Shown: positions 1 through 11,010 of the stretch, one piece after another | How positions within the stretch are numbered: the first letter of the stretch is position 1 | Layout of the letters: every line of letters begins with the position of its first letter | Source of the DNA: Lethocerus indicus | Lineage: Eukaryota > Arthropoda > Insecta > Hemiptera > Belostomatidae | NCBI GenBank assembly: GCA_019843655.1 | Contig: JACDQD010000010.1 | Location: forward strand, 10,957,637-11,021,636 | Direction of reading: 5' to 3' | Length of the DNA: 64,000 nucleotides | Position numbers and translations under genes: made by a program | Notes under the pieces: generated by a model | The model's database searches: none | Told to the model about the DNA's origin: nothing | Seen by the model: only the letters and a program-made list of their open reading frames with translations

Positions 1-784
1 GCTAATAACCTATCGTTGGATCTACAATTGCTTAATACATATCAAGTTAACGCTGTTATTGCTCGACTAATAAAAATATTATTTCGTTTGACATTCGTAA
101 TTGAGGAAAATTATCACCACCGAAGAATCGAACTCGAATTGAGTTAAAATGAATTTTTACAAAATAGCATTTATGCCACAAAGAGCTTTAATCGTTCAAC
201 ATAAAAGCCTGTATTTTAAGCATCGTTATGAACATAAATATCAGCTATTTGATTGTGGTCTAGTATATAGCAATGCATCTTAGCTCGTACCCAACTGATA
301 TTAGTCGAAGAGTCTTGGCCATATGATAACCACATGCTAACTATTGCAAATGTCTTGTTTGCCGTTCTATTTATAGAAATTAATGTCTCCCACTGGACAA
401 GAGATTTTTTCTCACTGGTATCAAGGATTAGTAATTATTCTTCGAATTATTCTAGTTTTAACACTTTTCACTGGCTCTCTGGCGAGAGTTTGGATATCAG
501 GATTGAAGTGCATTAATTATGTTTTTATTTATATAAAAAATGGAAAATACAATATTATATTTATGATAATTATTGTAGAATTAAATAATTAAATTAATTG
601 ACCAGTTTAAGAACAGGCTAAGGCAAATAAATATATTTCGAATGACTAAAATCATAACGTCTGAAAGAAATAGAAAGGGTTTTGGCAAGATCTGAACCGG
701 GTAATTATTCGAACAAATAAGAAGTTTTAGTTCAAGAAATTTATCGAAACTCAGAGAGGGCTTGTCTGTTTGGATTATTCATTA
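1..784. other. AT-rich spacer, nothing recognised
   Basis: Open frames here are under 70 codons and overlap each other in different frames, as expected by chance. I see no splice-site pair, RNA gene, transposon terminus or conserved-looking block. Confidence 0.6.
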
Positions 785-818
785 GGGAGGGAGGAGAGGG
801 AGAGCGAGAGAGAGAGAG
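785..818. repeat. GA-rich microsatellite
   Basis: An almost pure purine tract of GGGA and GA units, ending in an uninterrupted (GA)n run. GAGAG is the binding core of insect GAGA factor, so the tract could act in chromatin opening, but a neutral microsatellite explains it equally well. Confidence 0.85.
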
Positions 819-1399
819 CATCATCTGGGTTCCGCCGAGCTTGATATCTTGAACAAACGTCGGTCCCCTCATCTCTTGGGGAAACATCCATTGTGTGGGC
901 TACCTATTATTGTCGGGCATTAGGAGGTTTCGCGATTCTGGAATTGGGTCGGGGAATTGTCAGATCCCCAAGCGGGATACTATCGGATCGGAATAGGAAA
1001 ATCATTCTTTTTATAAAGGTCATTTCCTTTTCCCGACTTATCAGGTCTCTCTGCTATGGCTGAGGATAGAGAAAATGGTTGAGAACGCGGCACAATTTGT
1101 ATTTTCAGACTCCTAACATATTTCTTCTTAAAAGTGGAAGGAAAATACCTGTACTGTGATCCGCGAAGGTTTTGGAATACCTTAGTTTCCTCGATCTTCT
1201 CTCTCCTCTTGAGAGGAGAAAGGAGTAAACTATTGTGGAAGGAAAAACATACTTGTTATTTTCATACCTGTTCGACACTTCTTGGTTTGACTTTAACAAT
1301 CTCTTTTATCTCACAAGAACGACTCCAGGCCTCTGAAAAGACCCCTGCTATATATAAATTGGCCGACGACTGGTAATTGTCGCTTCGTTAAAAGTAGAC
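819..1399. other. Mixed-composition spacer with a small palindrome
   Basis: No gene seen. Positions 1202-1219 form an 8-bp stem (TCTCCTCT / AGAGGAGA) with a 2-base loop inside a CT/GA-rich patch. A TATATATAAA string lies at 1349-1358, about 50 bp before a GC-rich island, but no initiator or transcript evidence supports a promoter. Confidence 0.45.
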
Positions 1400-1730
1400 C
1401 GTATATCCTAGACGTGGGCCGCCTCGTCGGCGTCTGTCACTGGGCCAAGATGGCCGTGGGCGGGAGTGCGGGAGGGGGCGGCTTAAGGGCCCGTCGGGCG
1501 ACCCTTTAATAGCCTACCGCCAGAGACTATTAGGAGCTGCTCCTACTTATCCTGTCAGGAGTCTTCGAACCCCGAGCCGCACCTGTCGGCGAACGCTCCT
1601 CAGAGCCAGATGACTCGACGAGAATTTCTACCCGCTTTTAAACCCGAAGCCGTCTCTACAATTCCAGGCGCCTCTGGCGGAAATTCCGTCCGCCTAACGC
1701 GCGAAGTGTTGCAGTATTTTAAGATCAGAA
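1400..1730. promoter_or_regulatory. GC/CpG-rich island, candidate cis-regulatory
   Basis: An abrupt rise in GC over AT-rich flanks. It holds a canonical G-quadruplex pattern at 1458-1478 (four runs of at least three G, loops of 1, 5 and 1) and two adjacent perfect odd palindromes, TAGGAGCTGCTCCTA at 1531-1545 and TCCTGTCAGGA at 1550-1560. A 71-codon frame starts at 1610 but resembles no family I know. A regulatory role is inferred from composition only. Confidence 0.35.
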
Positions 1731-2439
1731 TGCTCTATTACCAGGGTGAAAAACTTAAAAAACAGCCCCCAAATAAATGTCGCCCATCGGAAATATATGC
1801 CTCAAGAGTTATTAGGCAACTGTAAATTAATAATATTTATGTTTCTCCTATCTGATATAAGGGGATGACATGAGCGAGGGGGTATGGAGTGAAATACTGT
1901 TCCTTCTTTCTCCTGTTTGATCTTCTTTGACGCGGGTTACGCCTTTCTCCATCTGGTGTAATTCATGGCCGTTGTAAATAATATAACTGAGCGATACAAC
2001 TCACCATGCTCGTATTATTTCATCATAAACAGGAATGCACTTTCGTCCGGTTTAACTCAGTTTCGACAAGCGAAGAAAAAGTAACATATATTCCGAACCT
2101 TCTTACACTTGTAACTTCAATGACATTTATTCATTTATTGTCACAGTTTCTTCCATTCGCATTTTTAAAACCATCGAAAACTCTTAGGATACCACTAGTA
2201 GTTACAAAATTGTAATTATTATAAGACTGGAGGTTAGTACCCATCTGCCGTATTCGTTGGATATTTATGATTTTGTCGCATTGCTGTGCCTCTTTTAACT
2301 GGATTTACTCTGTTGACTCAATTTACCGTTTCTTTAACAACTTTATCTGGTTCTCTAATTAATTCTATCGTGGGTTCCTGTGGCTGTTGGAACATTTTTT
2401 AAGCGGATAGATTAAACTTTAATTACGAAACCGGTTCTA
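1731..2439. other. AT-rich spacer, nothing recognised
   Basis: Spacer between two GC-rich islands. The 69-codon frame beginning at 2006 has low-complexity composition and no homology that I recognise. Confidence 0.55.
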
Positions 2440-2930
2440 TGCATAAAATCAAACAGGACGGCGCTGCGGTTATTTACGGTTTAATTTGCGTATTAGAAGA
2501 GTGTGTCACGAATGAAATCGGAGATACGACGGTCGATTCTATTTCGAGACGCCGCCGGGAATTTTCTCGGGGCCATTACGACTTCGTTCGGCTTTACCCG
2601 GCTTCAGACTGGAGTCTAAACTTGGAGGATTACGCAAAACGCTTAAGTGACAAGCCGGGAGGATCATAACTCCAAGTTAAGTCGGGCTCAGGGCCGACAC
2701 TGCATCATACTCGACCCCCGGGGTGGGGCCGCTTGCAATTCATTGTGTCCCCGACCGAGGGACAACGCTGTTGGTGGGGGTCGCTAACCTGCTGGCGCCC
2801 CGCTGCTTTTTTCGCAGCTGTTGGCCTCACTAATTTGCAAGCTCCCATTAAAACGTCAAGAAATGTTGTTAAATATTTTAGAATTACGGCCCCAATTAAT
2901 AAATCACAGTCGCGCGCACATTAACGTTTA
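2440..2930. promoter_or_regulatory. GC/CpG-rich island, candidate cis-regulatory
   Basis: CpG is frequent and not depleted. A 76-codon frame (2439-2669, +) spans the left half, but its protein is not recognisable, there is no splice context, and the same bases stay fairly open in other frames, so I do not call it a gene. The right edge runs into AATTAATAAAT-type homeodomain-like sequence. Confidence 0.3.
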
Positions 2931-3455
2931 AATGAATATTTTTTCCCCCAGATTGTTTGAAATATATAAGTGTTAATACTTGCATTCCGGCTGTATAAAC
3001 ATGCTCTCCGTATACATAAATTTTTTTCGAATTATATTATTCCCAGATTTTAACTCAACCCATTTTTCGTTTTAAATAATAATTTCGACGAAACCGAGTT
3101 TTTCTCGGTGTAGTCGAGAGCGAGACTGTTCGGGAGAAGCGAGGGAAGCCTCGCAGGCCCCGAGTTTATTGTCTGAGTCGCCTTTTTTGCCGGCGAGCTG
3201 GTTCCGGCGGCAGGCGGCCGGGAAACGGTCGAGTGAAAAAGAAGAAAAAGAGGGGGGAGGCAAAAAAAATGAGTAGTAATACCGAGGAAAAAAAAATCCT
3301 CCCGACCGCTAAGGCCCGGTTTCATTGCCCGTGTGCTCCATTAATGGAATACTCCACTCTCCCCTCCCCTCTACGTTTCGTAAAAACCTCTGGCGCAGCC
3401 CCCGGGGAAGAGGTACGATGAAGTGGCGGGCCGCGGAAATTGCTTTCCTCGCCGG
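2931..3455. other. Short AT spacer then GC-rich island
   Basis: Positions 2931-3059 are AT-rich. From 3060 GC rises sharply, with a purine-rich AAGAAGAAAAAG stretch near 3240-3270 and overlapping 60-90 codon frames on both strands. None of the frames is recognisable. Confidence 0.4.
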
Positions 3456-3548
3456 GGACCAACCCGACTATAATTGCGTGTATGTATACATAATTCTGTC
3501 ACGTAGCCGATCACCAATAAGTTGATTCCATTTTTCGATTTCGGGCCC
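3456..3548 (+). promoter_or_regulatory. Paired TCACGTAG element, copy A
   Basis: A 25-base core at 3491-3515, beginning TAATTCTGTCACGTAG and ending CGATCACC, recurs at 4108-4132 with one C/T difference. Both copies have GGG(A/C)CC-CAAC-like sequence upstream, an ATAAT box between, and a GGGCCC palindrome downstream (here 3543-3548), in the same order. This suggests a locally duplicated regulatory module or a multi-part binding site. The similarity is seen directly; the function is inferred. Confidence 0.55.
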
Positions 3549-4071
3549 ATCCGCTGAATAAGGACGCTTGCTACCTTTGCTGTGCGGTTCGATGGTGAAA
3601 AGGTTGGTGGAAAGGATTGATTTCCAAGCTTTTCAAAAAACCATTCAGAAAAGTCATAACGCGCCTGATGAGTTCGTGCTTATCAATGTATACTCAAAAA
3701 GACGCACTCCGTACCCTCTGGAATGTTTCCTAGGAGTAGGAAAAATTTCCTAAGCGCTTTAGTGTTCACAATCACATGTATCACTAATTGTGATGTATCG
3801 ATAACAGCATTTAATTACTTGCAGAATCAAATTATACCGAACTTTATTCTTTGCGCCTATTATCCATGATTTATTATCCAGATTCTTGTTTTCCTCAGTT
3901 AATTCTTCTTTGTGGCATGGCAACGTTTTTCTCTCAGTACTACCTAGCGACTTGTGATTATTATCTGGAGTGCCGAAAATATTTATTGACAGGTTTCACT
4001 CCACACGGCGAAGTAAATGAAATTTCCGATATCCCGGGGCGCCTGTCGCCGCGATTGATTTAAACAACCGG
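3549..4071. other. Spacer between the two paired elements
   Basis: Mixed composition, with short unrecognised frames at 3568-3753 and 3851-4063. GC rises again from about 4010. Nothing else noted. Confidence 0.45.
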
Positions 4072-4153
4072 GCCCCAACGATAATCGTGTGAGTACGCGC
4101 GTGCACGTAATTCTGTCACGTAGTCGATCACCTCCTGTGAGTTTCACGGGCCC
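4072..4153 (+). promoter_or_regulatory. Paired TCACGTAG element, copy B
   Basis: The core at 4108-4132 matches copy A at 24 of 25 positions. It is preceded by GGGCCCCAACG and ATAAT and followed by GGGCCC at 4148-4153. The spacing between core and GGGCCC is 12 bases shorter than in copy A. A 7-bp hairpin (CTCGACT / AGTCGAG, 4168-4190) lies just downstream. Confidence 0.55.
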
Positions 4154-4980
4154 TTTCTTTCTTCGGCCTCGACTTCAGGAGAGAGTCGAGATACTGCTTT
4201 TATGTGGGTGGATTGGAAAACGCTTTTAACACACGCTCTCAACAGTAGTTGCAATAGTTGAAAGTAAAAAAGTTCTGGAACGCGTTTATTGGAAAAGAGC
4301 CACGATCACGATATAAAATAATAATATATAATTCAAATTTGTAATGCCCATACCCCACATTCGATGGTTTATTTAAAAAAATAAACCCTTTCCCCGTTCT
4401 CTCGGATTGTTCATAACGCACTTTTTCTCTTGATTATTGTCGGAGGACATTTGAAATTGTCGAATGTCAGCCCGCGGGGGACTGGGGAATGCGGCCGACA
4501 AGACTTTCGCATTTCCAAGCTATTTCTGATAGAAGGCCCCGCTTCCGATGCAGCGCAGAAAGAGCATGCAAGGGGGTTGTATATTTCTACAGCGGCGACG
4601 TCGTTGGCTCGTTATTTAAGCCCGGCCCGGTTTTGCGGACCTAAAATGTATTTCTAGAAGCTAATAAAGGCCCGGGACTTCAAACGACCGCGCCACTCCC
4701 CCGTACCGTGGAAAACGACCGCGGGCCGTGTCTGAACCCACGGCTTTTTGTAATAGTTCTTGGGCGTAAAGAAGCGCAGTAAAAACGTATATTCGTGGCC
4801 CGCAATAACAACGGAGTGCAGGCCAGCTTCCCCGGACCAGTTTCTCGGGAGGCCCCGACGCGACAGGAAATTGTCCGATAGCGGCGTGAAACGGCCGAAC
4901 AAATTGACTTCGCCGATTCGTCCGAGCAACGGCGCGAGCCCCATCTGGCCAATTTTCTTCTAATGCACTCGGCGGCTTTC
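4154..4980. other. AT spacer, then CpG-rich island 4430-4980
   Basis: Up to about 4430 is AT-rich. The island after it carries overlapping long frames on the minus strand (121, 96 and 90 codons in three different frames over the same bases). That is the signature of stop-poor GC-rich DNA rather than of a gene. The island contains TTATTTAAGCCCGG-like mixed boxes typical of the islands in this window. Confidence 0.4.
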
Positions 4981-6350
4981 TATATATTGAAAAATGGTTC
5001 CGTGACGTGAAAGTGAGAGTTGACATTCAACGACCAATAAGACCTTTTCAGCTCCGGAAAGTGGCAGATAAAACCGTAAACTGAAATATTTTGCTAATGC
5101 CCACTAGAAAAGGGTTCACCGACCCAGGATTTAGGGATGAGAAACCCATAATTTATGTTTTTTAGTAATTAAACGAAAGTTAACGAACTGAAGTTTATAG
5201 GAAATAGGGAACATAATATACTTCATTCATAGTATTCCCGCTTAAAGATAATATTACAGGCATTTTCTAATTCTTTATAGAAATCCTACCACGTCATATG
5301 GTAATTGACAAACGTAAGTATCATTCGTGTTTATATTTTCGTGAAAGAGGGATGAGGTGTGTCATCTCTTAAAAACTATTTATTTTGGATTAGTTTCAGT
5401 CAGTTTGTAACGATTGAATCAAAAAATTTCCGAGGCTGTGTAGGAGGTATTGGTTTGATTGATAAAATAACTGTTAGTTTTATTTATAATGTGCGGTAAT
5501 TACATTTTTTATTGACGCATCTGTATTAATTAGTAGGGCGGAGTTGTCGCCGGTGCCAAAGTTTTAATGGTAACCTTACAAATAATTATTTATGGCGCGA
5601 TAACAGGGTCCATTAAAAGTAAGCAGCAGTTGTGTATATGGTTAGTGAATGAGCGTAATTATTGCATTCTGACTGCAATTTGTCCTGTTTTAACCAGTAT
5701 CAGAGCAATGTGATCGTGACAAAATGGTGCCGCAATTGTATAATTGGTGTTGCGGTAGCCAAAGCCAAGTCAAATGTTCTCGAGTGCCTAATCATTATCA
5801 TCTTATAACTGCTCCTCGGTACCCCGCGTAACGGAAAGAGAGTGGAGTCGACGGTATACAAGAAACACTTGACGATTTCAATTTACAAAAGCAGTTCGCT
5901 GCGTTAATTCAAGTACCAGGTTGTTAAAATCGGTGGGCATTTGCAAATTCGTGACCGGCCTATCGGTCAATTAGCTTAAGAGCGCTAAATGCTTTTGCCT
6001 CTTGCATTAGAGTAAAAAATTGCCGATCACGTTTTAACCTTATGATAAAACCCATTTGAACGGATTTGTATTGCTGTCCGATAATATTCCAAAGGGACTT
6101 TTTTGTGTCACAAAATTAACGTCGATGACAACTGAGTATAAATCCACGTTCGCTGATTGTCCAGTTTTAATCTGTACAGTGTACTGAAATGATATTGTAT
6201 TTATGAAAGTCATGATTGCCTGTTTAAAATAAGATAAATGTTTAGTTAATTTGGTTATTGGAAGTATTGCTGAAATTCATCGTACATAAAATCATAACTC
6301 CTGGCTATTTTCACCTGTATTTTATACGGTCATTTTGATAAATTACAACA
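4981..6350. other. AT-rich spacer, nothing recognised
   Basis: About 1.4 kb with no frame above 60 codons. A lone GTAAGT donor-like string at about 5313 has no acceptor near it. No transposon ends or strong inverted repeats were noticed. Confidence 0.6.
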
Positions 6351-7040
6351 CAATGGAATTGTTTGGAATCACGGCCAATACACGAGTCTATAGAGACCTT
6401 ATATTTCGCTCCGGTAACAATTTCCGGGGGCCGGGGGGAAAAAGGGAGCTAATCCTGCTCGTTTACGGGACCCGAATCCAATATGTGCACGGGGCGTATC
6501 ATTTCGGCCCGCACTTTCCCTCGTAGTCGATTAGGCGATACCCCGTTTATAAATGAAGCCCCCATCTCATTTATCCTCTCCTCTTTGGCCCGGTGATTTA
6601 TTCCTGTTGATCTATTTTATCGGCAAAGCGGTGGCCGCTTATCAATTGACGGTGGGATTATTGCGGCCTGCAGGATTATCTACGTTTTGACATAAGTGCC
6701 ACCTAATTGTTCTTTCTAATTCTATGCATTAGGCTCAACCAATGCGGAGTTGATTACGGCCGTATTGTTTCCACCACTTATGTTTTATATTTAATCATTT
6801 AGACGAATCATATTTATAATTATGATAATACAAATGAATTTTATTAGTTTACTTTCGGGCTTCAATTTTTCAGGTTGAAGTTGTTTTGTTCTTTGCCAAA
6901 AACTGGTTTTTGAAAATTATTAATAGTTATTATGTATATTTAGCTCGGTACTGGTCTCCTGCAGTGCCAGTATTTTCCGGTTAATTTACTATATGTACAG
7001 TTGTGTAAAAGTTCCTCAGCCAAGTAGGCTTAGGTGTACG
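6351..7040. other. Small GC-rich island (6360-6670) and AT-rich spacer
   Basis: The island has GGGGGCCGGGGG-type sequence beside TTTATAAATG and TTTATCGGC boxes. The remainder is AT-rich with no recognisable content. Confidence 0.4.
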
Positions 7041-8245
7041 CCAATTTTAACTCAAGCGCGCTTACAGCCTCGGTCGGTAAAATACAAGTGAAATTCTACG
7101 TTTTATTTAATTCCCGGTAATTTTCGATGCCTCGGAATTTAACTTCCCAGTAGGTAGATGAGGAAAATGCGGCGCAAGTAGCGCTGTAAAACATGCCCCC
7201 ATTTCTTCTTCCCGCCGAGTCTTTATTGTTACATCTTGATTCCGTCATTTGCATTTTTACGGTCCCCTTATTTGGCCAGAGCTGCCGTCCATAATTCATT
7301 TTCTCCTCCCGGCACTCTACAGTTACGACCTCGCCATAAGTTTATCTGAAAGTTAATTTAATCAACGCCCAAGTAGAGGTACTGCCCCCCCTCCGGGGTT
7401 CTGTACCGACGTCTCCAATAAAACTATTTGTGGTTTACAAGCGCGATTTTGAATTACCGATATAAATATGTTGTCATTTTGCTTTGAGATAAATATTCGG
7501 AGTCTGTGGATCATAAAACTACGTCAAAATAATAATTCTGCTCTTTAGTAAGCTACTGGGTCCTTACATTCTGACTGTATATTCGCCCTTGCCGTAACAG
7601 ATTTCAATTCTATACAACTTTACGAGCTCCCCTCGTTTAATCGAATTTTCTCTCAATTACAAATATCAACTATTTAAACTGAGCTGAGGAGCTCGTAAAT
7701 TCTATTGTACTCATCAGAATTCAGTTGGTTCAGGTTGTTCCTGTAACACTGCTTCCCGTGTAAAGTGCAGTTTTAAGTACGTCGTTCTCAAGAACAACTG
7801 GAAAAAAGCCCATATGAAATTAAAGTAAGTTCGGGAAAACGTTCAACGAGATAATTAATTTCGGTGGCGGACCGAATTTTCCTTTAATTAAACTTAAATT
7901 TAAACTTTTAAACAATTTAAACTTAATTTATTAGCTTTTATTTAATTTATTAGCTAACCGCTAAGAGGTGAAAAATGCCAGTCAATTTCTTGGCAAAACA
8001 TTGTACAGAGCGTAGCATTGAATTACTTCGAATGTGTACTAAGCTGAAACAATTTAGTTAGCAACCAACCTCCTCCCGGCGTCCAATTTGTTGTTACTCC
8101 AATTTGCTGGAGACTGGATCTGTTTCATACAGCAAAATCCGAGCAACCGATAGCAAGAACCGGTATACATATGTTTGGTTTCGACTGCCGTTAAAGCCTC
8201 GGGCCGCTATTATCCGGAGGAGATTGGTTTTCGAGCACCCCCTTC
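7041..8245. other. Island 7041-7420 plus AT-rich low-complexity tract
   Basis: The island is moderately GC-rich without a credible frame. Positions 7881-7955 are low-complexity AT made of TTAAACTT and a duplicated AATTTATTAGC. A lone GTAAGT at about 7824 lacks an acceptor. Confidence 0.45.
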
Positions 8246-8291
8246 TGTGCCTTCCATAATTGCTACATATTTGTTTCACGTAGCCGACCTT
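8246..8291 (+). promoter_or_regulatory. Diverged TCACGTAG-type site
   Basis: Contains ATAATTGC followed about 20 bases later by TTCACGTAGCCGACC. Copy A at 3456-3548 has the same two boxes in the same order, with longer spacing. This supports a recurring composite site, although the similarity outside the boxes is weak. Confidence 0.35.
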
Positions 8292-9000
8292 CTACTGTTT
8301 TCCGACTCGATTGTTCTCCCGTATATGAACATTTTATGATTTAGTCTTTAGTCTTTCCCATTCTAAATTTAGAATAATTTTAGAATTATAAAATATTTTT
8401 AGTATAGTATATTTCAGTAATAGTTCAATGGCTATTAGAACTGAAGTGCCGGCAGAACATTTTTTTAATTTTCAGTTTTCATCGGTGTAATATTCAGGTT
8501 TCGCTTGATTTAAATATTCTCATGGCAACTATTACCGGAGGGAAAATTTTTTTAGTTATCTAATTTCTTAACACTTTTTGACTCCTCTCATTTTTTCGGT
8601 TTTCGCAGTAAAACTTCGATATCCTTTCTTAGGACCCATTTCTTAACGGGTCATGCAGCTAATCCGTTGCATTTCTAAGCTTCTAACCCTTCGAGAGATC
8701 GCTTTCGTTTATTGAACGAGAGTCGCGTTCCGTACCATTTGAGAGGTAGAGCCAACACAGTGCTCGTCCCGTACTTCTTCCCTCTTGGCCGCCTCCGAGT
8801 TTCTCCGTCCCTCTTTTTCTCCTCTGAGGGGGCTGCGGTTTGAGAGATCCCTTCTAAAACCGGCTCGATTTATTGGCCCGGTAACTTGTCTGAGAAACCC
8901 TCCATCTTTCCGCTCCAAAGAGCCGATCCCGCATCTGCTCTTCTCCCGGCCTGCGGATTTAGAAGAGCGCGCGCCTCAATAACAGTAAGGTTATAACAGA
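8292..9000. other. AT spacer and CpG-rich island 8690-9000
   Basis: The island is rich in GAGAG/CTCTC (several AACGAGAG and CCCTC strings) and has overlapping 65-69 codon frames on both strands over the same bases. No protein is recognised. Confidence 0.4.
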
Positions 9001-9605
9001 CTGGATTCTCTTTCCAGGTTTTGTCATGTTTCGACCTCAGCATTTAGTTTTTAAATTTCCTAATAATCCGAACCCCCCGAGGAATCGCCAATATGTAACA
9101 AGAAATAATAACTTACTACGAAATGTGATCGGTTATCATCTACTTTAGCTTTCAGTCACATACAATATGTAAATATTTCTACTGCTTCGTTCGTAGTCAG
9201 AGAATATTATTCTTTTTTAACAATTCTATGATGACCCCGTTATATCAACATTTACTAAATGTTGTGCCCTTATAATGATAAATTGCAAGTAAGACAATTA
9301 TTTCTTTATCGTTCTTGGCCCACTTGTATAATCAAAAATTACTCTTTGGAAGAGAGCTCGGACCAAAAGTATTTTCAAGCAGGTTTTATTTGTGCGTCAT
9401 ATTATCCATCCGCTCCCCAGCGCGATTATGAGAACCACACGGCCCAAACATCGACTTTTTTTTAGGTAGCGTCAATTTTGTGACTGGGTAAACTGTAAAG
9501 GTCAGTATCAGGCGGCACAGGCAAGTTACCAACTCGTCACCGGCCTATCTGATGTCGGGCGTCGTGTTTTAGTCATCTATCGCTACCGAGCCCGGAGCGG
9601 GTAAG
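9001..9605. other. AT spacer rising into GC-rich island
   Basis: Good single acceptor-like sites occur at about 9018 (TTCTCTTTCCAG) and 9465 (T8 tract then TAG). Neither is followed by a GTRAGT donor, and I see no exon attached. The island begins near 9400. Confidence 0.4.
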
Positions 9606-9621
9606 AGTAACACGTGTTACT
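9606..9621. promoter_or_regulatory. 16-bp perfect palindrome centred on CACGTG E-box
   Basis: AGTAACACGTGTTACT reads identically on both strands. The centre is the canonical bHLH E-box CACGTG, extended symmetrically by five bases on each side. It sits inside a GC-rich island (about 9400-9840). Long symmetric extension is unusual for a chance E-box and would suit a homodimeric factor. Function is inferred. Confidence 0.5.
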
Positions 9622-10948
9622 GCCCGTACGGCCTCTATCTGACCCGGCCATCTGATCGGTATCGTCGGCTCCCTTCGGGACGGGACGCTGGCATTTAACT
9701 TTCACAGACAATTAACAGGAAAACCCGCGGCTTTAATTAAGCGCCCGCCGATAAATTCTTGAACCGGACAGTTGGACAAGTTGTCTCCGTTCGTTCTGAG
9801 CTGCTTTATTCCTTATTTTTCGAATGTAGGTCTGGCGAGAGAAAGCGTTAAAATAAACCATGAATATGTAGACAAGGGTCTTGAATTTTAAAATATTTGT
9901 TACAGTTAAGTTTAAATAATCAATTCTGGGGATCTTTAAGCTTCGCAGAACATCCAAAATTTAATAATAATAAAAAATCTCTGCGATGATTCTTTTCACA
10001 ATAATATTTTGCAGTACTCATATTGGGGCTAATGAACGTTAATCAAAGAATACTTTGAACTATGAAAGGTTTGCTTATTCTCTTAATAATGTATAATTTG
10101 AAAAACGGAGTTATTATTGCTCAGGAGGGTCGAGATTCTTTAACATCCGCTCCGTGGAAGCGATATTTTGTTTTTGTAATCCGCGTTTTGCACAAAGACG
10201 GCCCAATAAAAAATACCTGTCTGACAAAACTGCAATCTGGAGAGCGTCGTTTAGGTGCCACGCTTTTTTACAACCCAGTAACCAAGCAGATACATATCAA
10301 ATTTCCGTTTTTAGGAGTTATTGCGCTCTTATATCCCCTTTTTATTTACCCTTTGTTCACTGAGTATTCCTGGAATTTCATCATATTCGGAAATAAACCG
10401 TTTGTTCTAACTCCTGCACCGATGGATTAAAAAATATAACCTGGAAACGATTTTCAGGTAGAAGCCATATTCGATCCCATACATTATTTCCTGCATATGG
10501 CAATTAATGCTAATTGCCTTAAATTCAATATCTGGTACAGGGTTCCAAAAATTCATTCAATAATATTTCTATTCATCATGAATTCATATTACTTCGCTTA
10601 TATTGGAATTAATTATTGGAAACAAGTTTGCAAAACTGCGAAGTCATGTCTTGTTTTAGCACGTTTAGGCAACGTGGGTGATATTCTTGCGGCCCACTCG
10701 GTAATAAATTTGGGGTCCTCGCTTCGTCCGCCTCTGATGCGGTTAAGGAAAGTCTGTGAGTCCGCTGGGCCGCATTTGTTTGTATTATCTCTAGCGACAT
10801 GATGAAGTAATGGCCTCTCCTTTTCTTAATATAAGAACGTGGGTGCGGTCCTGTTTTTTTTTCTCATGAGGTTCTGCAAGCCAGTTTGTCAATTTGTTGG
10901 CCCACCTCCGACGCTGCACCGCTATTTTCTTCGGTCCGTTTCAGACGT
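9622..10948. other. Island remainder and AT-rich spacer
   Basis: A 122-codon frame at 10062-10430 (+) is AT-rich with hydrophobic C-terminal runs. It has no recognisable family, no duplicated orthologue in the window and no splice context, so it is treated as chance. Positions 10640-10850 are slightly GC-richer. Confidence 0.4.
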
Positions 10949-11010
10949 TCGCCGGAAAAAATGCATCCGAACCGTATAGAGAACCACGCCAAACCAGCAT
11001 TGCCGTACCT
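10949..11010 (-). repeat. Possible old copy of the ~80-bp dispersed element
   Basis: The right half (CCGAACCG, then CGCCAAACCAGC) aligns with the CTGAAACCGG to CACCAAACCAGC portion of the element best seen at 46392-46470, on the opposite strand. The left half is not convincing. Low confidence. Confidence 0.25.

Noticed and set aside
1349..1358. TATA box before a GC-rich island
   Set aside because: TATATATAAA is common in AT-rich DNA; no initiator, no following exon.
1550..1610. tRNA-like B box (GGTTCGAAGAC on the minus strand)
   Set aside because: The T-stem does not pair and no A box or acceptor stem is present.
4661..5026. 121-codon minus-strand frame
   Set aside because: Two other minus-strand frames over the same bases are equally open, the mark of stop-poor DNA.
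9450..9475. Strong acceptor-like T8-TAG at 9465 followed by GTAGCG
   Set aside because: GTAGCG is a poor donor and no exon or donor follows; similar lone acceptors occur at about 9018 and 10457.
10062..10430. 122-codon frame with hydrophobic segments
   Set aside because: AT-rich composition encodes Ile/Phe/Leu by default; no signal peptide cleavage logic, no homology recognised.
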